A DNA stretch of 64,000 bases from Galerina marginata. Taxonomy: Eukaryota; Basidiomycota; Agaricomycetes; Agaricales; Galerinaceae. The stretch lies in NCBI GenBank assembly GCA_023014335.1, contig JAECYW010000023.1, forward strand, positions 1,132,785 to 1,196,784. Direction: 5' to 3'. Under the pieces are notes generated by a model that saw only the letters and a program-made list of their open reading frames with translations, was not told the DNA's origin and searched no databases. Made by a program: the position numbers and the translations under genes. Shown piece after piece: positions 50,899-64,000 of this stretch; position 1 is the first letter of the stretch; each line of letters starts with the position of its first letter.

Positions 50899-53800
50899 TT
50901 AGATAGAACCACACAGCTGGGTACCAAAGCGAGAATGACACAGAACCACCAATGTCGTTAGTCCTAAGAAGAATGAGTTTATATCCCAAAAGCAAATGAG
51001 TGAAAAACATACACGGGAAAGAGTAAGAACAACAGTTCTTGTATCATCTAAGTTCCACCGAGCACAATGTGATACGACCCACTCAGGACGAATACGGAAG
51101 AGCTCAGGCGATAGGGCTGGGGAATAAACCATTGCCGGAAAGTGAGGATAATGGCGAAATGGGTCGACAGACCCCGGAGCAGCAGGTAGTTGTTGGCGAA
51201 CGACATAGTCAAGTTGACCATTCCGCTGTGCGACAATGTACTCGATGGAAGCAGGAACAAGGGCGCCTGACATCTTGCCATCTGGGCGATACATGATAAG
51301 ACTGTTGCCGACATGTGTGCTTGAACGGGAAAAGAAGACGCCATTAGACTGGTGGCGGGCCCGTAGCGCTACTTTAGGATCATGGAAGATGTTTTTCAAG
51401 GCAGGGGGAACGGGCAGGTAAGCAGAGTCGGCAATGTCGTCGTTGTCGGATGTGCGCATAGCATTACCGGCAAATTTGTCGAATAGAGTCTTGCATTCCT
51501 TGATAAACGGTGGGCAATTTGGACGGGCGAGCCAGTGCTTCAACTTCGCAGCCTTCGAATAATAGGTGAGCATGGTGGCTTCCAATTCACCTACAAAAGA
51601 GTCAGGTTGATTCTTAATTGCGATAAAATAGACTTACCAAATTTATGGTTATGAGGAAGACGCTGCAGCTGGCCAATCAGACGTTCAAATGGGAAGCACC
51701 ACCAGGAACGTACAGGGCCAAACAGGCGTAAGAAGTCAAAGATATGGAGCACCATATGGCAGTTGACACGGGGTTTAGTGTCAGGATGAAGGACCGTAAG
51801 GTTGTGTAGCCAGAATTTCATGTGTGTCAGGTAGGCGTTCGATCGAGCTTCAGTCATCGTGCGCATACAAGCCAATGTGATGGCAGAGACCAGTGCCATT
51901 GTGTGGTCAAGGGCTTGACGCAACGACAAAGCAACCGAATGAACACTACCTTCTCCCCATGTGCTAATAAGAGCAACAGGAAGGTAAACAGTGGCCAAGG
52001 TTCGCCATTCATCCGCCTTTAGCGTACCCGCAGCTGGCAAGCCAAAGTTACGTGGGACAGAGGGAAGCCAAGACGGAGTAGCCATATCACGAATGACTGC
52101 TCGGATATGGTCCATGACTTCTGGAGTCCCGAATTTGACAGGTGCATTGAGCATTGTATATGGATGCATCTTCCGCTGAGAGATAACAGGGTTAGCTTGA
52201 ATCGAGACCACAACTTATGGGTACATACCCAATCCATCAGGAGCTTTACATAGGAAGCCTTACTCGCACGTATGGTTGTTGGCAGCTTTAGGCCAAGGCT
52301 GCTAGAAACAAATTCGAGTGCTTTGGAGTTTTTCGAAGAGAGACGGCGTTCCAAGGTCTTCAGATTGTCTTCTAAGGTTTTGGTATTCGGCTCATCTTGA
52401 CCCTCTATCGGTTCCAATAGGCGTCTGTGGATGTGAGGGATGTGCTTCAAATCGTTCTCAGATACATCTTTCCGATCCTTGAAATCCTTGCCTGGTTCTG
52501 TGAATTTGTGTTCGAAAGCAGGGACAAATTCTGCCTTTTCTGTTACTTCCCTCAGGCAAAGGACATCCCGAAAATGAAACTGGGCCAGGCCCAACAAAAG
52601 ACAGTGCATTGAGTCGACGACCAACATACGGGGTGGATCCCAATACGGAAGGCGCCATACTTCAGACCATCGGATACCGTTCGCTTGAAAAAGTTTTTCT
52701 TGGTCTCTGACAGTAGGGGCATCTCTCCAAGCCTCGACTTGACGACGAAGCTGATCCCGGTCTTTGGGTTTCCAATCAGCGGCTTCAACATCGGTCCTCC
52801 CGAGAGTATCTTGATGATAGCAGCGGCAGCGGCTGCAGCAATGGTTACTGCTGTGATTTGCCGATTGGTTGAATTTGCGTGCAGCTGGAAGGTCATTGAC
52901 GGACAAAGCTATTGCACAGCGAGTTAGTCTTCCATTGGGGTAGTTGGCCGTGCGTGAAAAGTGTACGCCGCGTTCCCAAGAAACCAAGAAATCGTCAATT
53001 ACCGGACGAAGGTAGTGGTTAAGTTCTGTATTGTGTGGTTCATTTGGGCCAGGGATAACACACGCGACATATATATTCTCGGGCTTGTAGCGAACACTGA
53101 AAGGGAGGCTGAGGCACACCGCCGATATTATCCCACAAGATGCAGAGGCTCCTCTGGGTGTCGAACCTTCAGCGCTGAAAAAATCAACATTGATTGCAAA
53201 AAGGTAACGGCCTTCAGTACCGGGCCTATCGACGAAGAGGCGGTTCCCATCCGGACCTTTGAAGGTACGAATGAATTCCGCTTGAGATATATCGGTAACG
53301 TAGGCCGGAACCGGTTCACCCCTATTGATCGACGCCATCAAGTCGTCATTGGTACGATCCGCCATGTTTTCCAGATCTCCCTGTGATATGAGTCCCCCGA
53401 GATAGTCGTGGAAACTATGATAGATAACAGTTTTCAAAGGTTTGGCGCCTTCGTCAGGTTCAGAAAGGGCCGTCTTGCAAATATCCGAGTCAGGAGTGGG
53501 GCGATTACTGCATTCACGAGGATATGAGGGGACAGCTGACCCTAGAGCAAAGGTGGGGGGTATGTGCAGTGACAACTCGGACAAACTGCGTTGGCAACAG
53601 TCATGGGCTCCAAGTTAAATCTAGCCAATGCGGGTTCGAGGGTAAGGGGTATTTGGTCGATAATGTACTGTTGATTGATGGTAAAACTTCCTGATGGATC
53701 CCGAAAGGCGCAGCGAAGCATTACTGAGAGCAGACCCAGGATAAAATCTCCCATGCGGCGACTGGCGCCCATGATGACTGCGCAGACGACTGAAATGAAC

Positions 53801-54686
53801 ATGGCTATCTGGGCGACCTGGTCATGACGATCAATTGGCATATTAAAGTGATGATCTGTGGAAGCACAAATAAGAAGAATTTCCAACCATGTCTGCAGGA
53901 AAACCTTACCAGACTTGAACAGAAGTGGTACGCTTTCATCCACAGGTATTGCCTTCCGAACTTCGACGAAGCGGTCGTGAAGATCGGCGACAAATTTAGT
54001 AACGGTGGCTTTCGCCGTGATGACTGAATGGACACTGCGCGTAACGCTCTTAAGAGACACTTGCAGTTGAATCAGTTCGTGAATCAGTTCGGCTTCCACG
54101 TGGGTCAGAGTCTCAGATGAGGGCGACAAAAGTTTGGCAGAACATGTTTCAGCGCGCTCCTGGATGGCTTTGAGGGCCAGGTGTGCTTTCTCGGTCTTGC
54201 GATTTCCCTCGCGTTTTTCCAAACGACTCTTCATCTTGATCAGAGGAGGGGGCTGGTCATCATTCTCGGTGTTCTGGGATATAATGTCGGGGGCAAGATG
54301 CAGGAGATCGCCAGCCTGGGGAGACGGGTCCGAAATCTGAAGATTCTGAATGCCGGCAAGAATGTCGTTGAGGGGAGGGGGTTCAGCAGCCGCAGGTACT
54401 ACTGGGCACGATCGTTGATATTCATCTCGTGAAACCATAGTTTACTGGGTTGTCTCTCGGTACTGAGGCCGCCGTCCGCTAAAGTATCGGCGAAAAGAGA
54501 CGACGCGGCTTCACGAACGGCCGCGAGGCGAGACTGCTCAGTTTCAAGCTTGACACGATTGAGGTGAGCGATACGCTCCGATGCTTTCAGCGTTTTGCCT
54601 AAAGATCTACCATCGGGTCCAACAGGGCCGGAACTTGTGCACTCTTGACAAAGGCACTGAAAAACTGCATTGCCTCGAGCAGGCAT
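50899..54686 (-). pseudogene. CACTA/Plavaka-type (Tnp2-like) transposase P3, nearly complete
   Basis: The start is MPARGNAVFQCLCQECTSSG at 54686. Next come FLEKREGNRKTEKAHL-type helical sequence (RLEKREGNRKTEKAHLALK), MGASRRMGDFILGLLSVM and CPSCHCTYPP. The core at 53584-52019 has AEFIRTFKGPDGNRLF, VIPGPNEPHNTELNHYLRPV, VNDLPAARKF, CCSRCRCYH and VVDSMHCLLLGLAQFHFRDV. Later exons hold VRSWWCFPFERLIGQLQRLP and VVLTLSR. One base appears to be missing in the run of C in the TYPP motif (near 53560), shifting the frame; a 1-nt homopolymer error could cause this. A break near 54430 may be an intron. The separate FDVYKRI domain is absent. Hairpin leader F lies directly upstream. Confidence 0.8.
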
Positions 54687-54699
54687 ATCGAGTTAAATA

Positions 54700-54932
54700 G
54701 TTAACCGCAGTACGAGTTTTGAGTTCTATGTACTGAAACAATAGAACTCGAGCCCAACTTCGACAGCGCAGCAGGATTTCTATGTATTTGATACAAAGGA
54801 AATGAAAGTCGTCCAAAGAAATTGCCTTAGCAAAGTAGAACCGTGTATGAATACAACAGTTCCAACTTGAGCGAATTTCGTTGTATGCGATACAGACGAA
54901 ATGGGTGGGCGACGACGGCGGGCGCTGCAGCT
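54700..54932 (-). promoter_or_regulatory. Hairpin leader F upstream of P3, truncated
   Basis: The minus strand carries four hairpins: 54902-54875 (arms ATTTCG/CGAAAT), 54861-54838 (AACCG/CAGTT), 54803-54776 (ATTTC/GAAAT) and 54749-54721 (perfect 9-bp arms GAGTTCTAT/ATAGAACTC). The first 100 bases match leader C closely (GCTGCAGCGCCCGCCGTCGT shared). The leader is cut at about 54932, where copy C of the M family begins in the other direction, so its UTR intron and promoter are missing. Confidence 0.7.
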
Positions 54933-54934
54933 AC

Positions 54935-57750
54935 CCAGCAGGACTGCGTTTAAATTCCGACTTGATCATGACACTATTCCTGATCCTGACCCGTTGGTTC
55001 AAAAGCGGGGCAGCTCCAGTGAAGTGGTAAGCTAGTGGAGAGGCTTCCACTGAACCTTCTAGTCTGACCCATCCAAGGAAATCACAAAGCGCATGAGAAG
55101 GGATGGTCCACCAAACCACAAATTGCATTCGGCAAATAGGGTCCTCAACCAGCTGACAGTGACTCAAAAGGAGCAACTCCTCCAACAGGAGACGCGGATG
55201 CGGGTATTCCAAGAAAAGCTCCAAAAGGAGCAGTCGAAGAAGATCGAAAAATTCCAGGAAGAGCTAGAAATGCAAGCACGTCAATGGGAAGACAAGAGGA
55301 CACGGGAATTGGACGCTAAGAAAGCGGCGCTTGATGAGATGACAAACGATGCTCAAGCAGTATTGAGGAGTGCTCAAGAAATGGGAAAGCAATGGGAGGC
55401 GCGAACAGCAAGCTTGAAGGAGAGTAGTGAGAGGGAAAAGGATTTGGAGTTAAAACTGGACCAGATAAAGGTGTGTTTCATTGAGCTTGATCGGACAATC
55501 TCAATTTATCTCCAGCCAGCATGATAAACAACGAGCGGTTGAGGCCGCTGAGCTTGCACGGAAGGAAAAGGAAAAAGAGGCGGCCCTTGCTCGGAAAAGG
55601 GAGGCTGAGGCTCTTGAAGCAACTAAGCTAGCTAAGGAAAAGGAAGAACAGGCGGTGCTTGCCCAGAAAAGGGAGGCGGAAGCAGAGGCGAGAATCCAGC
55701 AAATTGAAGTGAGTCAAATTAAATTCTCTGCTTAGCCTTTACTAACGCCTCGGTAGCGAGAGAAGGCACAGGCTGTGAATGCGGTCGCCATTGCTGAACG
55801 ACATGAACAGGCCGCAAAGGCAGCAATCGTGCGTATGGAGGTAATTTTAATCATAGTTCCATACTCGGATGGAAATTGACAACCTGGTTAGGAGGAACGG
55901 AAAGCGGATGCTGAGAAGCTGAAGAAAGAGTGGAAGGACAGATTTGAGCGTCTTCGGGTGACTACTCTGGCTTGAACCAATCTTGAACATGATGATTGAT
56001 GCTTGATGCAGGCAAGTAGCGAGCGCCAAATGGCAACATTGATACAAAAAGTCGAGCGACTCCATGGGCAACGAGTAGGTGACTCGAGCATTTGCTGTCC
56101 ATATCGATCAAGAAGTAGCAAGCGATAAGCATATGGGAGACGAAGTCATTGAAGAAGATGCAGGACGAGGACAATCTTCGGCCACATCATCCAAGGCACA
56201 GAATCCATCCATATCGGCCAATAAATTGGCTGGAGCCAACTGGAAGGAAATTAGACACAAGGAGGGGGCCAAAACATCGACTGTGTTGGTTGAAGCCTCT
56301 GTGGGTGTCATCATTCTATTGTCTTGTCGTGCGTTGCTGACAGAAAACAGGATGACGATAACGACCCCGTCAATGAAGATGTCGAAATGGACGACGTAGA
56401 TGAGAGACGCCGCAAACGGCACGGCAAACGCAGGCAAACGGGCAGAAACGACGGTGGAGAAGGAGATGAGGAGAATAATGGCGACGACGACGACGACGAC
56501 GATGACGATGATGACAGCAACACAAAATCGTCACGCATGACAAAGGAAGAATTCCAGGCGATGATTGGCGACGTTATGAACGACCTTGCAAAAAGGTTGA
56601 CCGGGATATCGATCCGGAAGGCCAAATTCACCAAAGGTCCCCAGAACTCTAAAAAGCCCACCAGCGCGTCTCGCAAAAGGTCTGCGAAAGGCCGACTGGA
56701 AGAGGAGAAGGATAACGATGAGACCTTTGAAAGGAAAAATTATCTCGTCAGTGATTTCCCGATTTATCTAGCCAGCGAATTACTTACAAGGAATATAGAA
56801 CCTTGCCCGACAAGTCAGGGACGACTGCTTCAGCGTCGATGCTCTCGAAGATTTTGCTCTGCACGACCCACCCGAGAAAGATGCTGTTTGTCTCTACAAC
56901 GACGGAAAAGGTCCAGGGCCAGATGCAGCGGATCTTCGCATCGACATGAGAGGAAAGATTTCGTCTAAATGGAATGTCCAAGTGCTTGACCTCATGGTTG
57001 ACCTCATGCGCACCAAGTTGCAAACTGAGGCTTGGGAATCGCTTCCCTAACGCTCAGAGGCCTATCTTCGCGACCTTATCTATGACCAAGTGCAACGTGC
57101 AAGGACAGTTTGGAAGGATGCCCAACCAAAAGTCAAGGAGGATGGGCAGATCGAAACCGTGAACGAGGTCGAATAGAGAATGGTCGCGAGGAAGAAGGAA
57201 GTGGGAATGCTTGGGCGCGCGACATCGAGGCGGATTAGTGTATGTGCTTCAATACCTCTTCTTCGGTGAAGCTGACGCATTTTTTCAGAGATACGCACGT
57301 CGCATCGAAATTATTGGGAAGACTATTGCGAGAAAAAAGGAGCGAGGAGACCCAGATGTCGAACTCTGGGAATATATGGAGAAATATTTCGAGCTGCTTG
57401 GAGATGAGGGTATGAGCTCGGACGAGAGCGACGTGGATGAGGCCGGAAATGAAGTTTACTACGTCATGGCAATGCCGTGGCGGCGCAACATCGAGGCGGA
57501 GCTGGAGATCGTCGACCGACAGCGGCGCAAGGACAAGGAGTTGTTCTCCAACAAGGGAGCAAAACCAGGGAGGAGGATACGGGACGGAAGGAAGAATTCC
57601 CGAAGGACACCGGCTCCAGAGCTCCCTAAGTCCCTCTACGAGAAAACCTGGTTTGCTGCTCTGTCGAATGAAGGAAAGGCCAAACTTCAGATCCGAAAGG
57701 ATGAGTTCCATGTCAGGAAACTTCGACGCAGAGGCGGATCAGCTGCTTAG
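54935..57750 (+). pseudogene. M-family coiled-coil protein, copy C
   Basis: The 5' end is truncated: similarity to copy A begins at the GGACTG at 54941. Coiled coil: KEQLLQQETRMRVFQEKLQK and AARKEKEKEAALARKREAEA-like repeats. An acidic Asp run (56483-56515) follows, then RMTKEEFQAMIGDVMNDLAK, LRIDMRGKISSKWNVQVLDL, IYDQVQRARTVWKDAQPK and NEVE-stop-RM. The TAG at 57174 replaces the CAG found in copy A. After it the conserved domain is intact: ARKKERGDPDVELWEYMEKY, GDEGMSSDESDVDEAGNEVY, MPWRRNIEAELEIVDRQRRK. The lesion differs from those of copies A and B. The hairpin array and S-C follow downstream. Confidence 0.75.
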
Positions 57751-57867
57751 GAAGGAGGTGGTAGAATAATCGGTATTTAGGCGATACACAGTGAAGAAAT
57801 TAAACATACCTGTTGTAAAGCTTGACTATGGAATGAATTAACAGTTCGAATCATCACCGGAGAGGGC

Positions 57868-58075
57868 CAGGTGATAACCGTTTGCCGATGGCACCAGTGG
57901 TGCGGAATAAGTATCACCAGAGCTATCCAAGTGATATTTATCAACGTAAAACCCAATCCAGAGCGACCATTGGTTTGGAGGAGGGAAATCCGTTCATCGG
58001 ACCTGTCCAGATGAACGGTGCTTGGTGGTTTCGGTCAAAGATACAGCCAGTTCATCAGAGCGATCCAGATGAACT
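57868..58075. repeat. Hairpin array, TATCAC and TTCAT arm classes (unit C)
   Basis: Palindromes 57912-57936 (TATCAC/GTGATA), 57993-58015 and 58051-58073 (TTCAT/ATGAA). They have the same core and order as the unit A array, in inverse orientation. A weaker CACCGGAGAGGGCCAGGTGA copy lies near 57856. Confidence 0.8.
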
Positions 58076-58124
58076 TGGCTTGTAGGAAGGGAAGACATCG
58101 AGGACTTGGCCAAATGCGTCGTTT

Positions 58125-58152
58125 TGTTTGGCGACACCCTCGTGGCCAAACA
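58125..58152 (+). promoter_or_regulatory. 28-bp inverted-end element of unit C
   Basis: Begins TGTTTGGCGAC and ends GGCCAAACA, exactly 28 bp, 93 bp upstream of the UTR intron donor. Confidence 0.55.
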
Positions 58153-58244
58153 ATCAACCCGAATCATTTCTATTCTCAGTTCAACTTCCTCCGTCAAATC
58201 CACCACCACCACCAAGTCCAACATCACATCACTGACACTGCTGG

Positions 58245-58580
58245 GTATGCTTCCATCGCGTCAATTTCTTTGTGTTTTACATCTTACTCACGTTGTTTTG
58301 CGTTTTCTTTCAGCCGTGCCCGCTTACCGCTGCAGCGCCCGCCGTCGTCGCCCGCTTAGTTCGTTTGTATCCCATACAACGAAATTTGCTCAAGTTGGCT
58401 AACGCTTGCAGCACCCGCCGCCGTCATTTTGTTTGTATTGCATACAACGAAACGTGCTCAAGTTGGAACCGTTGTATCCATACACAGTTCTCCTTCGCTC
58501 AGGCAATTCGCGTCCTATTGGCCAGGACTTTTCTGGTGTAGATAATCTGAAATTGTAGCTCCATCTCACAGTACTCAATT
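58245..58580 (+). promoter_or_regulatory. Hairpin leader C with 5'-UTR intron, upstream of S-C
   Basis: A 5'-UTR intron 58245-58313 (GTATGCTTCC to TTTCAG), then three hairpins: 58360-58383 (TTCG/CGAA arms), 58427-58452 (TTTTG/CGAAA) and 58466-58490 (GAACCG/CAGTTC), all with TGTAT/ATACA collars. Each of the first two is followed by GCTCAAGTTGG. The S-C start codon is at 58581. Confidence 0.75.
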
Positions 58581-61500
58581 ATGTGTAAGTACTCACATTG
58601 ATCTGACTACTTTATCAATTCTAACCTCCTCGATCTCTCCGTCTAGCCCTATCAACTGTCCCAAAACCGGCGTCATACTTTTTTCGCGATCGTTTACCAA
58701 ACTACCAGATGATGTGTGATGGCCATGTCTTTACCTCCCCAAACCAAGAATCTTTGCCACATCCGCTTCCCCTTGATACTGAACTTGGCCCAATGCCGTC
58801 TCCAGAAGAACTTCGATGTCGCGTTTTGGGCAACACCGACCACCCCATATACCGCGTTCATCTTCAAAACGCCCTTATTTGGTCCTATGATGGGTCGCTT
58901 TGACAAATACAAGATCGAGAACGATGCTCATAACTGGCATTTGCCCCGAAACACCTGCAAATCGTGGAAGCGGTTTGAGCACGGCATGCGTGATGCTGCG
59001 GCGAAGCTATCGTCCCTTTTCTTTTCTACACACCCTGACTTTCGACCCTTCTGGGATATCCCTCAAAATCCTAGTTCCTACGGCTATTTCGATACCCATG
59101 ATTCTGAACAAGCGGCTCTTGAAGCCGTCACTTCTTCAATTGACGGTTTCATCGTCTTTTCGGGATATCTATCCTTTCTTATCGCCCTCTGCCGGTTTTG
59201 TCCCCCATCCAGGGGCCCTTTACAAACCACAGCAGAGTTGTTTAAGTCTGCTGGCGTCGAAGTACACCCCGAGTGGATACAGGGTCTTCATGATTCGGGT
59301 ATCGGCAATTTCAGTGTGGACCAACGGTCCCGCATAGGATTAATCGTCAAGATTTCCGATTGCAATTGGATCAACCTGGTACCCATTGTAATCAAGGCCA
59401 ATGTCTCGGTTTGGCTCTTCTGGGGTAAACCGCCTTTCTCGATACCTCGGCAATCCTGGGTGTCAGACTTGGAACCAGCACCTTTTTGGACACCCTTGTC
59501 GACCCCGCCCGAGCATTCTTCCTCATCTGCGCCCAATCAACCCTCCTCGTCAATCCCAGGTGGCTTTCCTCCTGTTATACCTGGAAGCGGTCAGCGACCG
59601 GGGGAAACAATACGGGCATTTCTGGCGCGTCATAAAGAGAAAATGCACGAACCCTTTTAGAGGAAACGAGGCAGGAGAGGCAGATACGATTGAATCGTCA
59701 GCTCGCGAATGCGAATCATCACAAACCTGGTAATAATGGTGCCAGAGTGTATCGCTGGGTGGACGTTGACGGATTTCGCATTAGAAACCCTTCTTAATCG
59801 TGATTTGGTTGAGGAATACTGGTTCGAGTGGGGTAAATCGCAGCGGAGGTACGACGCTTTTTCAAACCAGTGGGACTGTTGCTCAGACCTACCGTCCGAT
59901 TCCGATGACGAGGACGATGTGTATCGGATGCTTCTTCCACAATATTGCCCATAAATACAAAACGAAGAGCACCTCAATTGAATCAAAGATCATCTCCCCC
60001 TGTTAAGGCTACATCTGATGTGACAGTCAACACATCGTCTGTCGTTTCGCCGGAGGTTTCACTATCGTCTTCTCAATTTAACCACATTGCCGCTCCGTCT
60101 GTCGAGTTCGGTTGCTCTGCAGACCTCCCGACACCTCTTTCCCGATGCCACCTCCAGCTTCCTCTTCACCTCCCAGAATGGCACCTGATATGTCAGTTGA
60201 TGCACCACCTGAGGTCTCAGTGGAAGATCCCCGGTACCTTCCGCACCGTGAGGTTCCTGGGCGAGTCTCGTTCTTCCAGTGGCTCTTCATCGAGAGTTCT
60301 TGTCAGTAATGCACCACACTCGCCAGGTGTGGCACAATGTCCTCCAGCGCCTCCTCCAGTGACATCACACGCTTCTCTTCCACCTCGTCGTACAACGCCT
60401 GATGTGGTACTTGAGCCGCTGGCTGAACAGGGGTACGATTCGAATGGTGCTCGTGTTGCGTGGTCAACAAACGACGACGCCGACAGCTATGACCCTCTCC
60501 GCAACCTCAGTGGAGGACGTTATTGCGGTAAATCGCTCCACGCAAACTAAGCTCCCACCGCCGCCGTTTCAGTCTATCGAGGATATTGTCTACTATAGAT
60601 ATGGCTTCGCTTTCAATGAAACTACATATGATGGTCTCCCACCATATTTTGATAAAGCCGAAAATCCCTTTAATCACTGGACAACAGTCTGCCATGCTGT
60701 TGGTGGATATGGTCTCTCCTCGTCGACTGCCAACCACCGACCTATAACGGATTTCCTGGTGGCTCTGCCTCAATTCCAAGCGTCCGTTCCATGATGTTCC
60801 TGGGATGTTCTGGGACTTGAGTCCTGCAAATGGCGAGCAGCTGAAGGATTTAGAGCCGAAGTGTCTTACTATTGAAGTCAAGGAGTTCCAAACCGGAGTC
60901 CTCTGCCTCCTCCACCCTCGTGCCTCAGACTCTGTAGAGAATCCGCCGTGGGTGGTTGCTGTTCCACCTATAACTGCCTTGGAGTGTATTCGGCGCGACC
61001 TTGGACCTTCTTCGATTGACATCGCCGAGTATCTGATGGAGCAAGGGATGCCATTTAATACGTTACTTCCTTTTGAGCGTTGCTCAGGCTCATCTCATCG
61101 TCCGCCTCAACCTCTGGAACGCCCACTCCTGGGGGACCGGTCAGCTGGGCACAACTTTGACCGTGCTGATTCCGCGGCATATGCAACACTTCGGGACTCG
61201 TTTTTACTTGCTCAGCATAACAGTCGTCGGGGCCCTTTCCTTGGTGGTATCATTGCTCGCTTGGCCAGGAATGTCCTGCCAGACTCCGATATTCTTGCCG
61301 GTCCCTCCTCGAGTGCACGCAGAGGGAGCAAATACTTTTTATAAGTGGGCAGGAGACCATGGTTGATGATCAACTCTCGGAGGAGGAACTGGATTTGATA
61401 TGTGGGACCTACAGAGTAGCAACTGGAAAGGGCGGTAGGTATCTCTATTACTGGCTGTCTCCCACCTGACTAATCCCTGCTGTTTATTAGCCCAGGACAT

Positions 61501-61638
61501 CTATGTGCTCTTGGTTTTCCTCGGGCTAATGTATGGGCATCCACTGGGTACAACGTCGGTTATTGGAATCGAGAATGCGAGGATTGGTACATCAACCGAG
61601 TTGATTCCATACTGGACGGAACAGCGAAGCCATTAACT
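58581..61638 (+). pseudogene. S-family gene S-C, frameshifted and interrupted by a KDZ-type element
   Basis: Starts ATG T/GTAAGT like S-D (intron 58585-58646), then MSLSTVPKPASYFFRDRLPN. A 1-nt frameshift near 58818 precedes the conserved frame FWATPTTPYTAFIFK, GPMMGRF, NWHLPRNT and YGYFDTHDSEQAAL. GQRPGETIRAFLARHKEK is followed by another shift near 59660. Conserved blocks then continue in changing frames (VYRWVDVDGFRIRN, SIEDIVYYRYGFAF, CLLHPRASDSVENPPWVVAV, GGIIARLARNV). The C-terminal exon after the intron near 61431-61491 holds NVGYWNRECEDWYINRV, and coding is cut at 61638 by the second KDZ-type copy. Confidence 0.75.
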
Positions 61639-62142
61639 GAGGACTTATCACTCCCCCACCTTTTCCATACGGATTCCATGGCTCCACACAGATCCACATG
61701 GCATCCATGGAATCCATACTGGTCCATGACCATTTTATTTTGGCAGAGAACACAGCCAAATTGGGAATTTTTTCCACGGATTTTCCATGGATTTTTCCAT
61801 GGAATTGTTGAATTTTGTGGTTTCCATGGACTTTTTTCGAAGGATTCCACGGACATTCCATGGACAATCCACAGAATAAATATAAATTTAATTTCCATTG
61901 ATTTTCCACACCCATGTCCACGGATTCCACGGAATGTCCACAGAATTTCCACAGAATAATATTTAATTTCCATGCATTTTCCACAACCAATGTCCACAGA
62001 TTCCACGGAAATCCATGGAAATTCCATGGAATAATATAAATTTAAATTCCATGAATTTTCCACATGAATTCCATGGATTACTAATAATTTATCCATGGAA
62101 TCCACGTGGAAATGTCCCCAATTAATTATTTAGTGGCCTTAA

Positions 62143-62221
62143 AAAAAGTGCACACAGGGAGAATTGAACCCACAGCCTCGGGCCGAAAAGACGGTGCGCC
62201 AAACCGTTGAGCCACGGAGCC
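62143..62221 (-). tRNA. tRNA-like Pol III unit, second element copy
   Basis: Copy of 29951-30032 with boxes A and B unchanged, and a terminator of seven T instead of eight. Confidence 0.6.
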
Positions 62222-62407
62222 GTATATATGTTGGAAATTATAACTTACATATACGGATTTGGATCACGTGACGTTTCCCGCGCTACCTGCCAACAAACGT
62301 TGGCATCCTTTCTTCCTCGTTCCCACCCATTCCAACCACCATCGCCACCTCCACCGCCATCGACATCCATCCGCCCCATCTCCGCCCCATCCATTTCCGC
62401 TGCCGCC

Positions 62408-64000
<1,593 letters not shown>

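Overview
The window reads as genomic DNA of an agaricomycete (mushroom-forming basidiomycete) fungus. Coding genes are broken by 50-90 bp GT-AG introns. The mobile genes belong to families typical of that class: CACTA/Plavaka-type transposases and a KDZ-type transposase with CxC5/CxC6 cysteine clusters. I see no bacterial, organellar or viral signal and no rRNA gene.

Only the left edge is ordinary chromosome: a six-exon minus-strand Csm1/Pcs1 monopolin gene (133-2144) and a four-exon minus-strand arrestin-like gene (2982-4791). In both, the exon lengths sum to whole codons. An AT-rich gene-free stretch, a 22-bp minisatellite and a complete 320-bp hAT-type foldback MITE follow. From about 7 kb to the end the window is nested mobile and repeated DNA.

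Two gene families recur there; I name them by conserved motifs. The M family is a coiled-coil protein ending in a domain with a GMSSDES motif. It has copies M-A (7909-10971, -), M-B (15941-19199, -), M-B' (42446-45704, +) and M-C (54935-57750, +), all with disabling lesions. The S family is a roughly 1,035-residue protein with an SWFP motif near its C terminus. It has S-D (29242-39254, +), S-C (58581-61638, +) and fragments at 27390-27650 and 40174-40566. M and S genes lie in tandem (M then S). Three CACTA-type transposase genes (P1 11942-14480, P2 22289-26019, P3 50899-54686, all minus) and two stray fragments lie among them.

The most unusual signal is a repeated 5' architecture upstream of S genes, of transposases P1 and P3, and of an unknown small gene (gene E, 46513-46970). 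In transcription order the full set is: an array of DNA hairpins; in most units a 28-bp element with TGTTTGG/CAAACA-type ends; a 5'-UTR intron; then a leader exon with 3-6 hairpins. The hairpins keep a fixed inner collar (TGTAT/ATACA or TGTGT/ACACA), while their outer arms change between copies and stay complementary. That covariation suggests selection on RNA or DNA pairing.

A 6,789-bp KDZ-type element (29448-36236) sits inside S-D with an 8-bp target duplication (TGCCCAGG), and the host reading frame is continuous across the empty site. A second copy (61639-end) sits inside S-C. Both carry a tRNA-like Pol III unit just inside the left end. A 5,674-bp near-perfect inverted repeat (15405-21078 and 40567-46240) flanks the central 19.5 kb. 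A decayed condensin subunit 1 fragment (26500-27390) is joined to an S-family fragment.
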